A stretch of DNA of 64,000 bases from Parabacteroides johnsonii DSM 18315 (GTDB taxonomy: Bacteria; Bacteroidota; Bacteroidia; Bacteroidales; Tannerellaceae): the NCBI RefSeq assembly GCF_025151045.1, contig NZ_CP102285.1, forward strand, positions 3,348,001-3,412,000, in the 5' to 3' direction. This document shows positions 16,135 through 25,301 of the stretch, piece by piece. Numbering within the stretch: the first letter of the stretch is position 1; each line of letters starts with the position of its first letter. The position numbers were made by a program, and so were the translations under genes. Below the pieces are notes generated by a model, which saw only the letters and a program-made list of their open reading frames with translations, made no database searches and was not told the origin of the DNA.

Positions 16135-19100
16135 AATGATGAACTTCCTTGCTTTTGTCGCGTCTTTGGAATTATCGGTGCTGATGGCTGCCCGGTAGAT
16201 ATAGACACCGGGGCGCATACGGGCGCCCCCACATGTCAGATCCCAGGAAACTGTATAGTTTTCGAACAGGCCAGACGTTCCGCTTTCTTCATGTTTCCAA
16301 AGCTGGCGTCCTGCCAGATCATAGACCATGATACCCACCCGCATACGGCTTTCGGGACGGTTGTGCATAAGATGGAAGGTCACCTGCTCGCGGGCGATAC
16401 CCGGCGTTGCGATCACATCGAACAGGAACGGTTTCAATCCCTCAACCACCTCGAAGGTGAATGTCCGCACGGTCGAGTTATTCTGGATATCCCATACCCA
16501 GAACTCCGCTGTATGTTTGCCCGGCTCAAGTGCCGGGATCGGAAACTTCACGATACCAGCCCCCTCTTCGCCCGGAAGCAGTTCGTAATAACTGTTCAGG
16601 TTATAACTCAGGACAGTCGATTCGTCTATTACCAGCATCATGTCATGCCCGACACTGCTTCCCGTGATATTCACTCCACTCTTATCCCATAATTCGGCAA
16701 CAAAATAGGGAGTCGTGTTCACCTGACCGCCATCTACAAATGTCGTATCATTCAGGTAAAGGGCACGGATTTCCGGACCGATCGTATCGGTTTCCGCCGT
16801 GTCGGAAGTTCCTCCGACAATAAAATTGTCGAAATTACCTTGTGCCTCATGACCATTTTCCGTATCAACGGCATACAGGTTCATTTTCCCTTGCAAATTG
16901 GAATAGGAAATATCCTTCGGAACCGTAAAAGTAAAGCTGAACTTTCCGTTGCGCACGGAGTCATTCCCTATAAAAATCGTATTCGGATAGTCGGTGAAGG
17001 TGAAAGCCGGAGTGTCATCTTTATTGCTGTTCTTCAAGCAAGTGACAGTCACCTTGCTATCTTTTACAGTCGGGTTTACTATACCAGTAAAATCAGTTAC
17101 CAACTGTCCGGAAGCATCCAACACCTCTCCTTCGACAGTAATCTTTTCCAAAGCTTTGAAAGAGATTGAATTTTCATCTACCGCTTGTCCATTTACGGTC
17201 GTCACTTTCATTCCAAATTCTGGATAAGCCATTTTTACAGCAGGGTCTCCGATCAAACAGAAACCAAGTTTGTAAACGGACGACAAAGTATTTTTCGTTG
17301 CTTGCATCACTTCTCCCAGCGTACGACGACGCCCATTATTTCTTTCAAACAAATTACGGATAACATTGTCGTTGATCGGGAAATTAGGTCTGGAATAAGC
17401 GACACGGACAGTCGTAAACAGCGCAATGCCTCCACTGCTTTTATTCAGAAAGACATCTTCTCCGGCAGACGTATTCAAGTCATCGAATCGCGTAAAATCG
17501 CAGGTAGCCGTCACCCATACCGGCAGATGAGTATAAGTAAACTGGTTGATATCTGTTTGTGTCAACACTTTCTCATCGCTTAAAGCCGTTGTCCCTCCAT
17601 GTCCGGTATAATTAAACAATAGAAGTCCGTCTTTTAGAAGTTTTTGCAAGCCACTCCTTACATCCGGATAAGTTCCTGCTGCCATGTCTTTTTTATAGGC
17701 ATCATAATACAGCTTATTCACCAAAAACTCAGGATGTTCACTTTCGACATAACCTGCCAGCTGATCAGCAAACTCCATATGCTCAGTCATAAATCCATCC
17801 GTATTGCTACCATCATCAGCCATAAAACACAGATTGTTTTTCCACGACCCTGTATTTTTATTTTCCATATAAGAGATTACCTTATCCACCATCTGAGTCG
17901 CCTGCTCCACAGTCCTGATAGGAAAACGTCCGATCCCCAGACATAGCTTTTTATTTTGAAGGGATTTCTTATTATCCGCATCATCCAGAAATCCGAAATA
18001 GTCATCAATCACATACGATTGACTACTTAATGAGTTTTCCGTCTGATACGTCAATAACATATTGCTCATATCCACCGATTTCCAGGCGGAAGTCAATTTA
18101 CGGTTGTCAAACGAGCCATCGCCGAACAGTAGTAAATATTTAGGAGCATCAGCTTCCGAAGTCTGCCGGTCGTAGAACATCTTCATAAAACGGCGATAAG
18201 CAGTTGCATCCGGTGTACCGCTGGAAAACTCGTTATAAATTGATTCTGGCGTCACCACTCGGACCGTCAGGTTATCCTTTGTCCGATGCGCTTCCGCCAA
18301 ACGTTCCGCTTGCGTGGTGAAATTAGGCTGGGCAATAATGATCATATCTTGCTGTGGCAAAGCATGCAGGTTCTGATTCGTTACCTCGCCGACCGTCACG
18401 GGAGCTTTGATCTGCGAAGGTTTTACAGCGACAAACTCCCTCAAGGAAGTGGAAGCAGGAATCGAAAAAGACAACTCTGTCCCGTTCAGAGACGTTTCCA
18501 TCTGTTGCGGATTTACACCGTCGGTCACATCAAAAACCAGCGTACCGGCATCGGCTCCCTGAATCACAAAACGGGAAGCATTGCCTCTTGCCGAGAGGCT
18601 GCGGAAGAATGTATAAGGATCATATACTTTCAATTGCCTCTTCATCTGAAGGCGGAAATAGTTCAAGTGTACATTCTTATGTCCGGTCGTGCTGTATCCT
18701 ATATTAACCTTCACAGTCTCACCTTTATCAGCAGTCCAAGCTCTTTCGCGATACAGTTCCCGTGCCACTTCGTATTCATCCGACGGAACAGACACAGAAC
18801 CGGAGATTACAGAATTTCCATCGACATTCATCGTGATCGTTCCGTTGCCCCGGGAGATAAAAGACAGGGTAGCTTTTCCCTCGTCATCCGTAATGCCCGG
18901 AACCGATATCGTGAAATCACGAGATAAAGTAGAAGTAAACGATTCTCCATACAGTTCACGCCCGGAACTGTTCACCGATACCAACTCTTCCTCGTGCAGG
19001 ACATAGTCATCGAAAGTCGTCACTTGCAGGGTGGCTCCATCGGCGGATACAGCCTTTTCCATCGTGCGTCCGGCCGTTTCTTTCTCGGTCACGAAATAAT

Positions 19101-19488
19101 ATCCGTAATTGGAATAGGGATTATTGGTGTGGATAAAAGACTTATCAGAAGAAGAATATTCCCATTTACGTGGTCCCTTCCCATAAAATAGCAGATAGTC
19201 CGCATTTCTCCACACGGCTACTTCTGGAACATCATCAATATAAGTAGTAGAGAAATCTTCATCCAAAGGCCAGCCTCCATAACCATAGACAGCGACTTTG
19301 TCCAGATTGGAAAAGCCCATCTTCTTCAGATCGGTAGCCGTCAGTTTGTAAATACCATCTTCCGCCACCTGTATCTTCACCCATTTCCCAGAGCTCAATA
19401 CCGACTCGGAGGCATATCGGCTACCATCCGCCCAAGCAGAAGCGAGCAGACCGAATACAAACAGCAAGGCACATAAGATTCTCTTCAT
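16123..19488 (-). CDS. porU: Type IX secretion C-terminal signal peptidase PorU
   Basis: 1121 residues with a signal peptide ending near SAWA. The N-terminal region (VLSSGKWVKIQVAEDGIYKLT, VAVYGYGG) is the PorU propeptide-like fold. A gingipain-type C25 peptidase domain follows, with the catalytic His630 in NYTGHGG and Cys663 in TATCDFTRF. The C-terminus is an Ig-like tail resembling a T9SS sorting domain (VMVYDLAGRQLW analogue, RPGVYIYRA, KFIIL). PorU cleaves sorting domains off cargo and links cargo to A-LPS on the cell surface. It follows a FAH-family gene by 16 bp and rex further up, so it is likely read from that transcript. Confidence 0.93.
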   Translation of the reverse strand: MKRILCALLFVFGLLASAWADGSRYASESVLSSGKWVKIQVAEDGIYKLTATDLKKMGFSNLDKVAVYGYGGWPLDEDFSTTYIDDVPEVAVWRNADYLLFYGKGPRKWEYSSSDKSFIHTNNPYSNYGYYFVTEKETAGRTMEKAVSADGATLQVTTFDDYVLHEEELVSVNSSGRELYGESFTSTLSRDFTISVPGITDDEGKATLSFISRGNGTITMNVDGNSVISGSVSVPSDEYEVARELYRERAWTADKGETVKVNIGYSTTGHKNVHLNYFRLQMKRQLKVYDPYTFFRSLSARGNASRFVIQGADAGTLVFDVTDGVNPQQMETSLNGTELSFSIPASTSLREFVAVKPSQIKAPVTVGEVTNQNLHALPQQDMIIIAQPNFTTQAERLAEAHRTKDNLTVRVVTPESIYNEFSSGTPDATAYRRFMKMFYDRQTSEADAPKYLLLFGDGSFDNRKLTSAWKSVDMSNMLLTYQTENSLSSQSYVIDDYFGFLDDADNKKSLQNKKLCLGIGRFPIRTVEQATQMVDKVISYMENKNTGSWKNNLCFMADDGSNTDGFMTEHMEFADQLAGYVESEHPEFLVNKLYYDAYKKDMAAGTYPDVRSGLQKLLKDGLLLFNYTGHGGTTALSDEKVLTQTDINQFTYTHLPVWVTATCDFTRFDDLNTSAGEDVFLNKSSGGIALFTTVRVAYSRPNFPINDNVIRNLFERNNGRRRTLGEVMQATKNTLSSVYKLGFCLIGDPAVKMAYPEFGMKVTTVNGQAVDENSISFKALEKITVEGEVLDASGQLVTDFTGIVNPTVKDSKVTVTCLKNSNKDDTPAFTFTDYPNTIFIGNDSVRNGKFSFTFTVPKDISYSNLQGKMNLYAVDTENGHEAQGNFDNFIVGGTSDTAETDTIGPEIRALYLNDTTFVDGGQVNTTPYFVAELWDKSGVNITGSSVGHDMMLVIDESTVLSYNLNSYYELLPGEEGAGIVKFPIPALEPGKHTAEFWVWDIQNNSTVRTFTFEVVEGLKPFLFDVIATPGIAREQVTFHLMHNRPESRMRVGIMVYDLAGRQLWKHEESGTSGLFENYTVSWDLTCGGARMRPGVYIYRAAISTDNSKDATKARKFIILGE

Positions 19489-19504
19489 ACGTTCTTTTTC
19501 CGTG

Positions 19505-20119
19505 TTATCTCACAAAGAAATCCAGCAGCTTCTGCTCGCCGATATATCCCTGCAAGTGGTCGTCTATCTTGACCGGCCCCACGCCTACCGGGGTTCCGGT
19601 ATAGATCAGATCGCCTATCTTCAACGTAAAGAAACGGCTCACATAGGCAATGATCTTGTCGACCGGGAAAAGCATATCCTGTGTATTTCCCTCCTGGACG
19701 GTCTTTCCGTTAATATCCAGATGGAAAGGGAGGCGGTTCACATCTCCCACACGTTCCAGCGGGACGAATGTCCCAAGAACAGCCGAATTATCGAACGCCT
19801 TGCTGATTTCCCAGGGCAGACCTTGCGCACGCAGCTTGTTTTGCAAATCGCGAGCTGTAAAATCAATCCCTACCGTCACCTCGTTATAGTAACGATGGGC
19901 GAAACGTTCGGCAATGTTTTTTCCCAGCCGGTCTATCTTCACGACGATCTCCGTTTCGTAATGGATCTCCGAAGAGAAATCAGGAATGAAGAACGGTTTG
20001 CCGTCCTTCAGCAACGAAGAGTCAGACTTCATAAAGATAGTAGGCTCCGATAATTCTAACGAATGATGCAGCTCTTTATTGTGGGCAGCATAATTCATTC
20101 CTACGGCTATTATTTTCAT
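19505..20119 (-). CDS. Fumarylacetoacetate hydrolase-family protein
   Basis: 204 residues, a single C-terminal-type FAH domain. Visible are GMNYAAHNKELH, EPTIFMKSDSSLL, the metal-binding HYETEIVVKI, VGIDFTARDLQNK, and the end IYTGTPVGVGPV. Members hydrolyse C-C bonds of acylpyruvates or decarboxylate oxaloacetate, so the substrate cannot be fixed from sequence. It is 3 bp downstream of rex and 16 bp upstream of porU on the minus strand. Confidence 0.88.
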   Translation of the reverse strand: MKIIAVGMNYAAHNKELHHSLELSEPTIFMKSDSSLLKDGKPFFIPDFSSEIHYETEIVVKIDRLGKNIAERFAHRYYNEVTVGIDFTARDLQNKLRAQGLPWEISKAFDNSAVLGTFVPLERVGDVNRLPFHLDINGKTVQEGNTQDMLFPVDKIIAYVSRFFTLKIGDLIYTGTPVGVGPVKIDDHLQGYIGEQKLLDFFVR

Positions 20120-20122
20120 ATG

Positions 20123-20773
20123 TCAGTGATTGATTGAATTCAAGCGGTTGAACATCACGGCAAGGTGGGCATACATAGAGGTATTTTGCACCACGATATC
20201 TTCCGGCACACGGATACGGAACGGGGTAAAGTTCCACAAAGCCTTGATCCCTCCGGCGATAATCAGTTCGGTCACTTCCTGCGCCTTATCGACAGGGACG
20301 GTAATCACTCCGATCGTCGCTCCGTATTCCTTCTGCTTGGCAGGAAAATCATCCATGTGGTAGACCGGTATTCCGTTGATCTCAGTTCCGGCAAGTTCGC
20401 GACGGACATCGAAGCCTCCTACAATCTCCAATCCATATTGTTTCAGACCGGAATCCTGTAACAAGGCGGCTCCCAAGCTACCGACACCGAACAGGAATGC
20501 TTTATGCTGCGCCGTAAAACCCAAGAAATCTTCCAACACGTCCACCAGCGTACCGATCTCATAGCCGACACGTGTCTTCCCTGAAATATTCACAAAGGAG
20601 AGGTCTTTCGCCACCTGACTGGGGTCCACATTAATTTCTTTGGCAATCTGAGTAGATGATACGAAAGTCTCTCCTCTTCCTTTCATCAGTTTCAAAAAGG
20701 CAAGATACCACGGCAACCTCCTAAGAGTCGGCTCAGGTACTTTCCAGATTTGTTTCATTTCATCGTTAGCCAT
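20123..20773 (-). CDS. rex: Redox-sensing transcriptional repressor Rex
   Basis: 216 residues. A winged-helix N-terminus (PEPTLRRLPWYLAFLK, STQIAKEINVDPSQVAKDLSFV) is followed by a Rossmann fold with FLFGVGSLGAALLQD, the NAD(H)-binding GxGxxG-like loop. Rex binds operators when NAD+ is high and releases them when NADH rises, controlling fermentative genes. A TACTTTTG -7 box lies at 20807 to 20800 on this strand. It heads a unit with the FAH-family gene and porU. Confidence 0.93.
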   Translation of the reverse strand: MANDEMKQIWKVPEPTLRRLPWYLAFLKLMKGRGETFVSSTQIAKEINVDPSQVAKDLSFVNISGKTRVGYEIGTLVDVLEDFLGFTAQHKAFLFGVGSLGAALLQDSGLKQYGLEIVGGFDVRRELAGTEINGIPVYHMDDFPAKQKEYGATIGVITVPVDKAQEVTELIIAGGIKALWNFTPFRIRVPEDIVVQNTSMYAHLAVMFNRLNSINH

Positions 20774-21078
20774 TGTTCAATCTTTATTAATGTAGCTCAC
20801 AAAAGTACAATTTTTTTCTTTGGGAATAGAAAAATGGAATACGCTCTTTTCATAAAGCCGTTTTCAATCTTTATAAAATTGAATCGGGAGGTACATTCTT
20901 CTAGTCTCATTAAATATGTCTAAGTTATAGTGTCTCGCACACAATAAGCAGAGACATAATGATATTTTACACAGATTAATATTTCATTATGGAAGAATTC
21001 ATCAAGTTCTGCTCTTCCACAAAAAAAGATGACAACGCCTCGCTATCATCTTCCATTATTTTACAAATGGATAAATTT
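20774..21078. other. Intergenic region upstream of rex
   Basis: Contains the rex -7 box TACTTTTG (minus strand, 20807 to 20800) close to the gene. The remainder up to the small gene at 21079 is AT-rich; I see no further gene, hairpin or repeat that I would support. Confidence 0.5.
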
Positions 21079-21276
21079 TCAATATCCAAGTATCGGGTTC
21101 TTTCCTCCATTGTTGCTAATAAATATTTCTGCGGTTTTCTTCATTCTGGCCACTCTTTCAGCAACCATTTTCTTTTCTTCAGGAGTTAATCTGCCATCTT
21201 TGATCCGCCGAAACTCCCGCCGAAAATTTTCAACTTCCGTCTTTGTCATCTTAGGATTTGGAACTGCCTGTATCAT
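21079..21276 (-). CDS. Small hypothetical protein
   Basis: 65 residues, highly charged and helical: MTKTEVENFRREFRRIKDG, LTPEEKKMVAERVARMKKTAE, then a short tail. The start may be the ATG at 21276 or the internal one at 21249. A TACATTTG -7 box on the same strand at 21316 to 21309 gives a leader of about 25 bases to the first ATG, which supports a real gene. Function is unknown; length and charge would fit a small regulator or toxin-antitoxin-like partner but nothing proves this. Confidence 0.6.
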   Translation of the reverse strand: MIQAVPNPKMTKTEVENFRREFRRIKDGRLTPEEKKMVAERVARMKKTAEIFISNNGGKNPILGY

Positions 21277-21383
21277 AACTCTTAGCCTTTTTGTGTATTA
21301 TTATACAACAAATGTAGTAATAAAAAATGAAACAGGTTCATCCTAATCTCTAAAACATGCAGGGCCAATGCTTTTTAACAAAA

Positions 21384-21415
21384 AAGCCTCCCCGATATTG
21401 CTACCGGAGAGGCTT
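21384..21415 (-). terminator. Rho-independent terminator
   Basis: The arms AAGCCTC(T/C)CC and its complement form a strong hairpin, and on the minus strand it is followed by a run of T. It lies about 220 bp beyond the stop of the 1121-aa protein gene (21636) and before the next minus-strand gene's promoter. A weaker stem-loop at 21592-21609 (GATACGA / TCGTATC) lies nearer the stop codon. Confidence 0.8.
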
Positions 21416-21635
21416 CATTTTGTGTCTACCTTTTCTCTTCACAGAGATAATGGCAGATGAACTTTTTTAATTTTTTACTTTAGTATTAATATTACCGCCT
21501 GTTCACCCGTCACGGGATAATTAGCTTGAAAGCTGCACGGTAAAATTTAGAATTATTTGATTTATAAAATCTTATTCTTTTTCAGAGCAGAGATACGATT
21601 GTTCGTATCCCTACCTGATAATGAATTTTCTATTA

Positions 21636-24600
21636 TTATTTAACGATAGCCTTAACAGCTTCTTCACCTTCAACAGCTACTACAACTACACCCTGAGGAG
21701 CAGCGATTGTAACGTCGCTTGAAGTGATAACTGTGTTAGCTACTGTCTGACCTAAGATGTTAGTTACAACTACTTTCTTACCAGCAGCATTAGCAACACG
21801 TACAGCACCCTGCTGAGCGATTACTGTTACTTCTGATGTTGCGATTTCTTCGTTGTCTGTTGCCAGATCATTTTCTGAACCTACTTCGATATTGAAGATA
21901 AGAGCGTTGTCACCACCGGTCTTTGCATTTTCAAACTTAGATGTAGCAGCATCAGACAATACTAAGCAACCATTCTGGCTCTTCAACCATGCTGCCTTAG
22001 ACGGAGCAATATCTGCATCTCCTCTATTAGATTCGATCAAGAAACGACGAGCATCTTCATCAACTGCAGCTGCAGCTTCCGGATTTGTATAACGGAATGA
22101 CCAAGTGTAATTATGATGAGCGTCTGTATGTTTTGCTTTCAAGTCGATAATATTGAACTCATTGTTTGTTGCCTTGTAGTTAGCACGAATAGCAGCAGTA
22201 TCCAACTTGCTTGCTTCCATATTTTCGAAGCCGTTTGTCAAGATATACAGGCTGTCACCAATATGCAAACCTTTCACGAAACCAACGCGAGTATATTCAC
22301 CGAATTTATATAATTCGTCAGCATTCTTTGCACTCAATGAGTCAGCGAAGCTAACCATATATTTAGCGACAGTGAAACCAGCTTTAGAAGGAGTTGCATG
22401 AACGCAATGTGCAGCATCTGTCGGATCACCGTTAGCATCAACATGGTTGTCACCTTCCTGACATTCTTTACCCGGAACCGGATCAACAACTACTCTGTCA
22501 ACATAGATGAAATACTGCGGTTTCTGTTCGTGACCTGCTGTACCTTTCACTACAACTGTATCTACATAGAATGATAAGCCAGTAGCCTTATCAGCACGTT
22601 CGATACCTGCATAGTTAACAACTTCATCCTGGAACTTTTTATTATTTTCGTCCATCAGGTATTCACCACGATAGAATTCTTTGAACTTCAAGATCTTCGT
22701 TGCATCTTCCTGTCCTTCAACAGCACCTTCCAGTTCTGTATTGAAACGACGATACAGAGGAGCATCGTTCGGAACTACTGCAAATGCAGAAGTACGAGTT
22801 TCTTCCAATACCTGATTTCTCAAAATTACACTCAGATCCTGATCGGCAGAACCCATCTTAGTAGAATCAGTTGTTTCTGTTACATTAATAAATGCATAAT
22901 ACGGCTGTGCAGCTTCTTTAGATGCCGGTTTGTAGAAGTTATTTTCTTTCAGATAGAACTTCTGAGCTTCAGCTTTATTATAAGTCATTCTGTAACGGTT
23001 TTCACTATCGATTGCAATATAACGGTTGCCATTGACAGTCTTAACATACGGAGTGTAGATCACACGTGTCAGTTGTTTCAAACCGGCTACATACGGAGTT
23101 GTGAAACCATAATTTGCTTCTGTAGATTCTTCATCCATGTAGAATGCATACTTACCGTCTTTCACGTTCAAAACAGAATCTTCCATCATACCGATGAATT
23201 TGTCATCTGCATAAGCGTGCAAGTAATTGAAGTTATATGTCATAACGTCCAACTCAGCATCGTCTAAGTTCAAATAACCTAATTCTTTGTCCGCAATAAT
23301 AGTAGGAGCGACAGCTTCAATAATCAAAGAATCTTTTCCTCCAGCGATTTCATTAGCGAAGAAATAAGTAGCACCTGCATCCTTACGCAACTGGATATCT
23401 TTTGCAACATTTTCGAACTCACGGTTAGTGAGAGCCATGCGAGAAATTTCTTTCAGTCCGGAAGATAATGTGTCACGCTGTACGGCAACCCACTGATAAG
23501 CCGGCATACGCAAAGCATCTTGAGCATCTGTCTCAATTGTCACCCATTCAGCAGCATTCCAAGATGTTGCTTTCTTCGTATTGTAGATAGGAACTGCCAA
23601 ATACTGGCCCTTCGTGTTCTTAATCACGTAAACACCATTGTTAATGGATTTGCGGTTCGTTGTACCTTCACCCAAAGTGAATCTAATATTAGCTGGCTTA
23701 GGTGTACTCATATCTGCGTCACCCAAAGTAATTTCGCTAATAGAAGTCAGTTTATTCAAAACTACTGTATTTGCATTCGTAACAGGTGTACCGCCCCAGA
23801 ATGTAACCTTACCATCTTTCGTTACTGCAGTTGTCTGTTTTGTGTTATATTCAAAAACCTTGATGGCGATACTATCTTGAGAAGCAAAATATTCAAAAGT
23901 GAACAACGCAGCATGGTTGTTACGCCCCGGCTTAACTTTATTCAAATAGTTGTTACCTTGCCATTCAGCGCTTTTGATAGAATCTTTTGTAAACTTAATG
24001 CAGTTCTGATTGTTTAGATACATTCCATTGATGTAAGCTGTATCCGCCATTAAATAAACATCATTAAAAGGATCATCCTTTTTAGCATCATTATCAATAA
24101 CTTGAAGGAACATACCTGTAAAGGTATTAGCTGTTCCGTTATTGAAATTTGACTGTTCCACATAAATTTTAGAATTTGCTTCATCTGTAGCAGCAGCAGG
24201 TTCCCATGCACGCAGTGTATTATCCGTAAAGATATTACCCAATGTACTATTTCCATTCGTACCCACCTTCAACTCCGGAGTTGAAGACAGTTTGAAAGAT
24301 TTACCTTCCGGATCTGTTCCCAATTTGGTATTCAAATCTTTTGCAGATAATGTAACACCACCTGCATAAGCGGGAGCAACTCTTAGATGAATACCATTCC
24401 ATGTAGAACGATTTGCATGGGCTTTAACCAAATAAACATCTTCAGAATTTGCATAGTTATTCGTAGTAGCAGCAGGTGTAGCACCCGTCACCAATGCAAC
24501 AATAGAGTCTTTAGCAAAATGAGACACCAAGCCACTTGTTCCGAAAGGACTACCTTGTGTCTCTACAAAATCCTTCCATTTCCAAGTAGAAACAGAACCA

Positions 24601-25001
24601 GACATTTCTACATAAGAACTGTTTGATGTAGAGTAAGTTGTACCTTCCGAAAACAGTGTTGCTTTTTTCGGATCAACCTGTAAAGGTATACCTGTCGCCT
24701 TATTTACAAATGTAAAATCAGGGCTGGAAGCACTACCGTTAGGATAAGAATACTGAATCTCCCATAAAGTAGAGTTCAGGTCTGTGACAGAAGTTGCTGT
24801 TTTTAATTTCAGAGTGTAACCCTCTCCTTGAGGAACCATAACGAGGATTTTACTACCATCTGCATTACTTAATTGATAAGCTTTTTCGGTTTCGATCTTC
24901 GTCACTGTTCTGCTCGCATTTGTGATATTTGCAGCAAAAGCAGATGAGAACGCAGCCGAAGCCATACAAGCCACTACAAGAGTAGAAAACTTTTTGTTCA
25001 T
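21636..25001 (-). CDS. Large secreted surface protein with DUF6383/T9SS-like tail
   Basis: 1121 residues. A signal peptide (MNKKFSTLVVACMASAAFSSAFA) is followed by a long beta-rich body with repeated themes of the form 'NGVYVIKNTKGQYLAVPI', seen also as IETEKAYQLSNADGSK and NGNRYIAIDSENRYRM, as in ricin-like or S-layer proteins. The C-terminal 70 residues (VTVIAQQGAVRVANAAGKK, VTNILGQTVANT, QGVVVVAVEGEEAVKAIVK) resemble a type A T9SS sorting domain and the DUF6383 tail. It is probably exported to the surface by the T9SS. In Parabacteroides distasonis a family of S-layer glycoproteins is known to be switched by promoter inversion. An inverted-repeat-bounded promoter lies 76-300 bp upstream here, facing away. 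Confidence 0.8.
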   Translation of the reverse strand: MNKKFSTLVVACMASAAFSSAFAANITNASRTVTKIETEKAYQLSNADGSKILVMVPQGEGYTLKLKTATSVTDLNSTLWEIQYSYPNGSASSPDFTFVNKATGIPLQVDPKKATLFSEGTTYSTSNSSYVEMSGSVSTWKWKDFVETQGSPFGTSGLVSHFAKDSIVALVTGATPAATTNNYANSEDVYLVKAHANRSTWNGIHLRVAPAYAGGVTLSAKDLNTKLGTDPEGKSFKLSSTPELKVGTNGNSTLGNIFTDNTLRAWEPAAATDEANSKIYVEQSNFNNGTANTFTGMFLQVIDNDAKKDDPFNDVYLMADTAYINGMYLNNQNCIKFTKDSIKSAEWQGNNYLNKVKPGRNNHAALFTFEYFASQDSIAIKVFEYNTKQTTAVTKDGKVTFWGGTPVTNANTVVLNKLTSISEITLGDADMSTPKPANIRFTLGEGTTNRKSINNGVYVIKNTKGQYLAVPIYNTKKATSWNAAEWVTIETDAQDALRMPAYQWVAVQRDTLSSGLKEISRMALTNREFENVAKDIQLRKDAGATYFFANEIAGGKDSLIIEAVAPTIIADKELGYLNLDDAELDVMTYNFNYLHAYADDKFIGMMEDSVLNVKDGKYAFYMDEESTEANYGFTTPYVAGLKQLTRVIYTPYVKTVNGNRYIAIDSENRYRMTYNKAEAQKFYLKENNFYKPASKEAAQPYYAFINVTETTDSTKMGSADQDLSVILRNQVLEETRTSAFAVVPNDAPLYRRFNTELEGAVEGQEDATKILKFKEFYRGEYLMDENNKKFQDEVVNYAGIERADKATGLSFYVDTVVVKGTAGHEQKPQYFIYVDRVVVDPVPGKECQEGDNHVDANGDPTDAAHCVHATPSKAGFTVAKYMVSFADSLSAKNADELYKFGEYTRVGFVKGLHIGDSLYILTNGFENMEASKLDTAAIRANYKATNNEFNIIDLKAKHTDAHHNYTWSFRYTNPEAAAAVDEDARRFLIESNRGDADIAPSKAAWLKSQNGCLVLSDAATSKFENAKTGGDNALIFNIEVGSENDLATDNEEIATSEVTVIAQQGAVRVANAAGKKVVVTNILGQTVANTVITSSDVTIAAPQGVVVVAVEGEEAVKAIVK

Positions 25002-25076
25002 AATCTAATAATTTAATTAATAATACTATATATAATGAAATTCAGTTCTATAAGTCCCTTCTTGGGATCATCCTAT

Positions 25077-25117
25077 AAAATGACTAATGAAAACGTACGT
25101 TTTTTTTAGTCATTTTT
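25077..25117. repeat. Left 41-bp inverted repeat of invertible promoter segment
   Basis: Exact reverse complement of 25260-25300. The repeat is itself roughly palindromic, with AAAATGACTA and TAGTCATTTT at its ends and the core AAAACGTACGTTTT at its centre. The core resembles the AACGT(A/T)CGT words found in the recombination sites of Bacteroides invertible promoters. It ends 75 bp before the ATG of the 1121-aa protein gene. Confidence 0.9.
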
Positions 25118-25223
25118 GGGGAGGGTTTAAATGGTTTGTGATAAAAAGGTGGTTTTTCGTACTTACTAAGCTATCTGATTGATAAGAAAGAATATAGAAA
25201 AAGAAAAATCTTTGAGGAAAGAA

Positions 25224-25253
25224 TTGCAGGTTCAAAAAGTATATGTATTTTTG
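25224..25253 (+). promoter_or_regulatory. Promoter inside the invertible segment, currently facing away from the gene
   Basis: TTG (25224-25226) and TATTTTTG (25246-25253) are 19 bp apart, a textbook Bacteroidetes promoter, reading rightwards. No comparable box is found on the minus strand within the segment or in the 75 bp before the surface-protein gene. Inverting the segment would place the -7 box at 25131 to 25124 on the minus strand and start a transcript near 25116, about 115 bases before the ATG. The current state is therefore predicted OFF. Confidence 0.75.
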
Positions 25254-25259
25254 TAGCTG

Positions 25260-25300
25260 AAAAATGACTAAAAAAAACGTACGTTTTCATTAGTCATTTT
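25260..25300. repeat. Right 41-bp inverted repeat of invertible promoter segment
   Basis: Perfect inverted copy of 25077-25117. Together they bound a 142-bp segment holding one good promoter. No recombinase gene of the invertase type is present in this window, so inversion would depend on an enzyme encoded elsewhere. Confidence 0.9.
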
Positions 25301-25301
25301 T

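Noticed and set aside
25077-25300. Inverted repeats as the ends of an insertion sequence
   Set aside because: Only 142 bp lie between them, without coding capacity, and they hold a complete promoter; an invertible segment explains this better.
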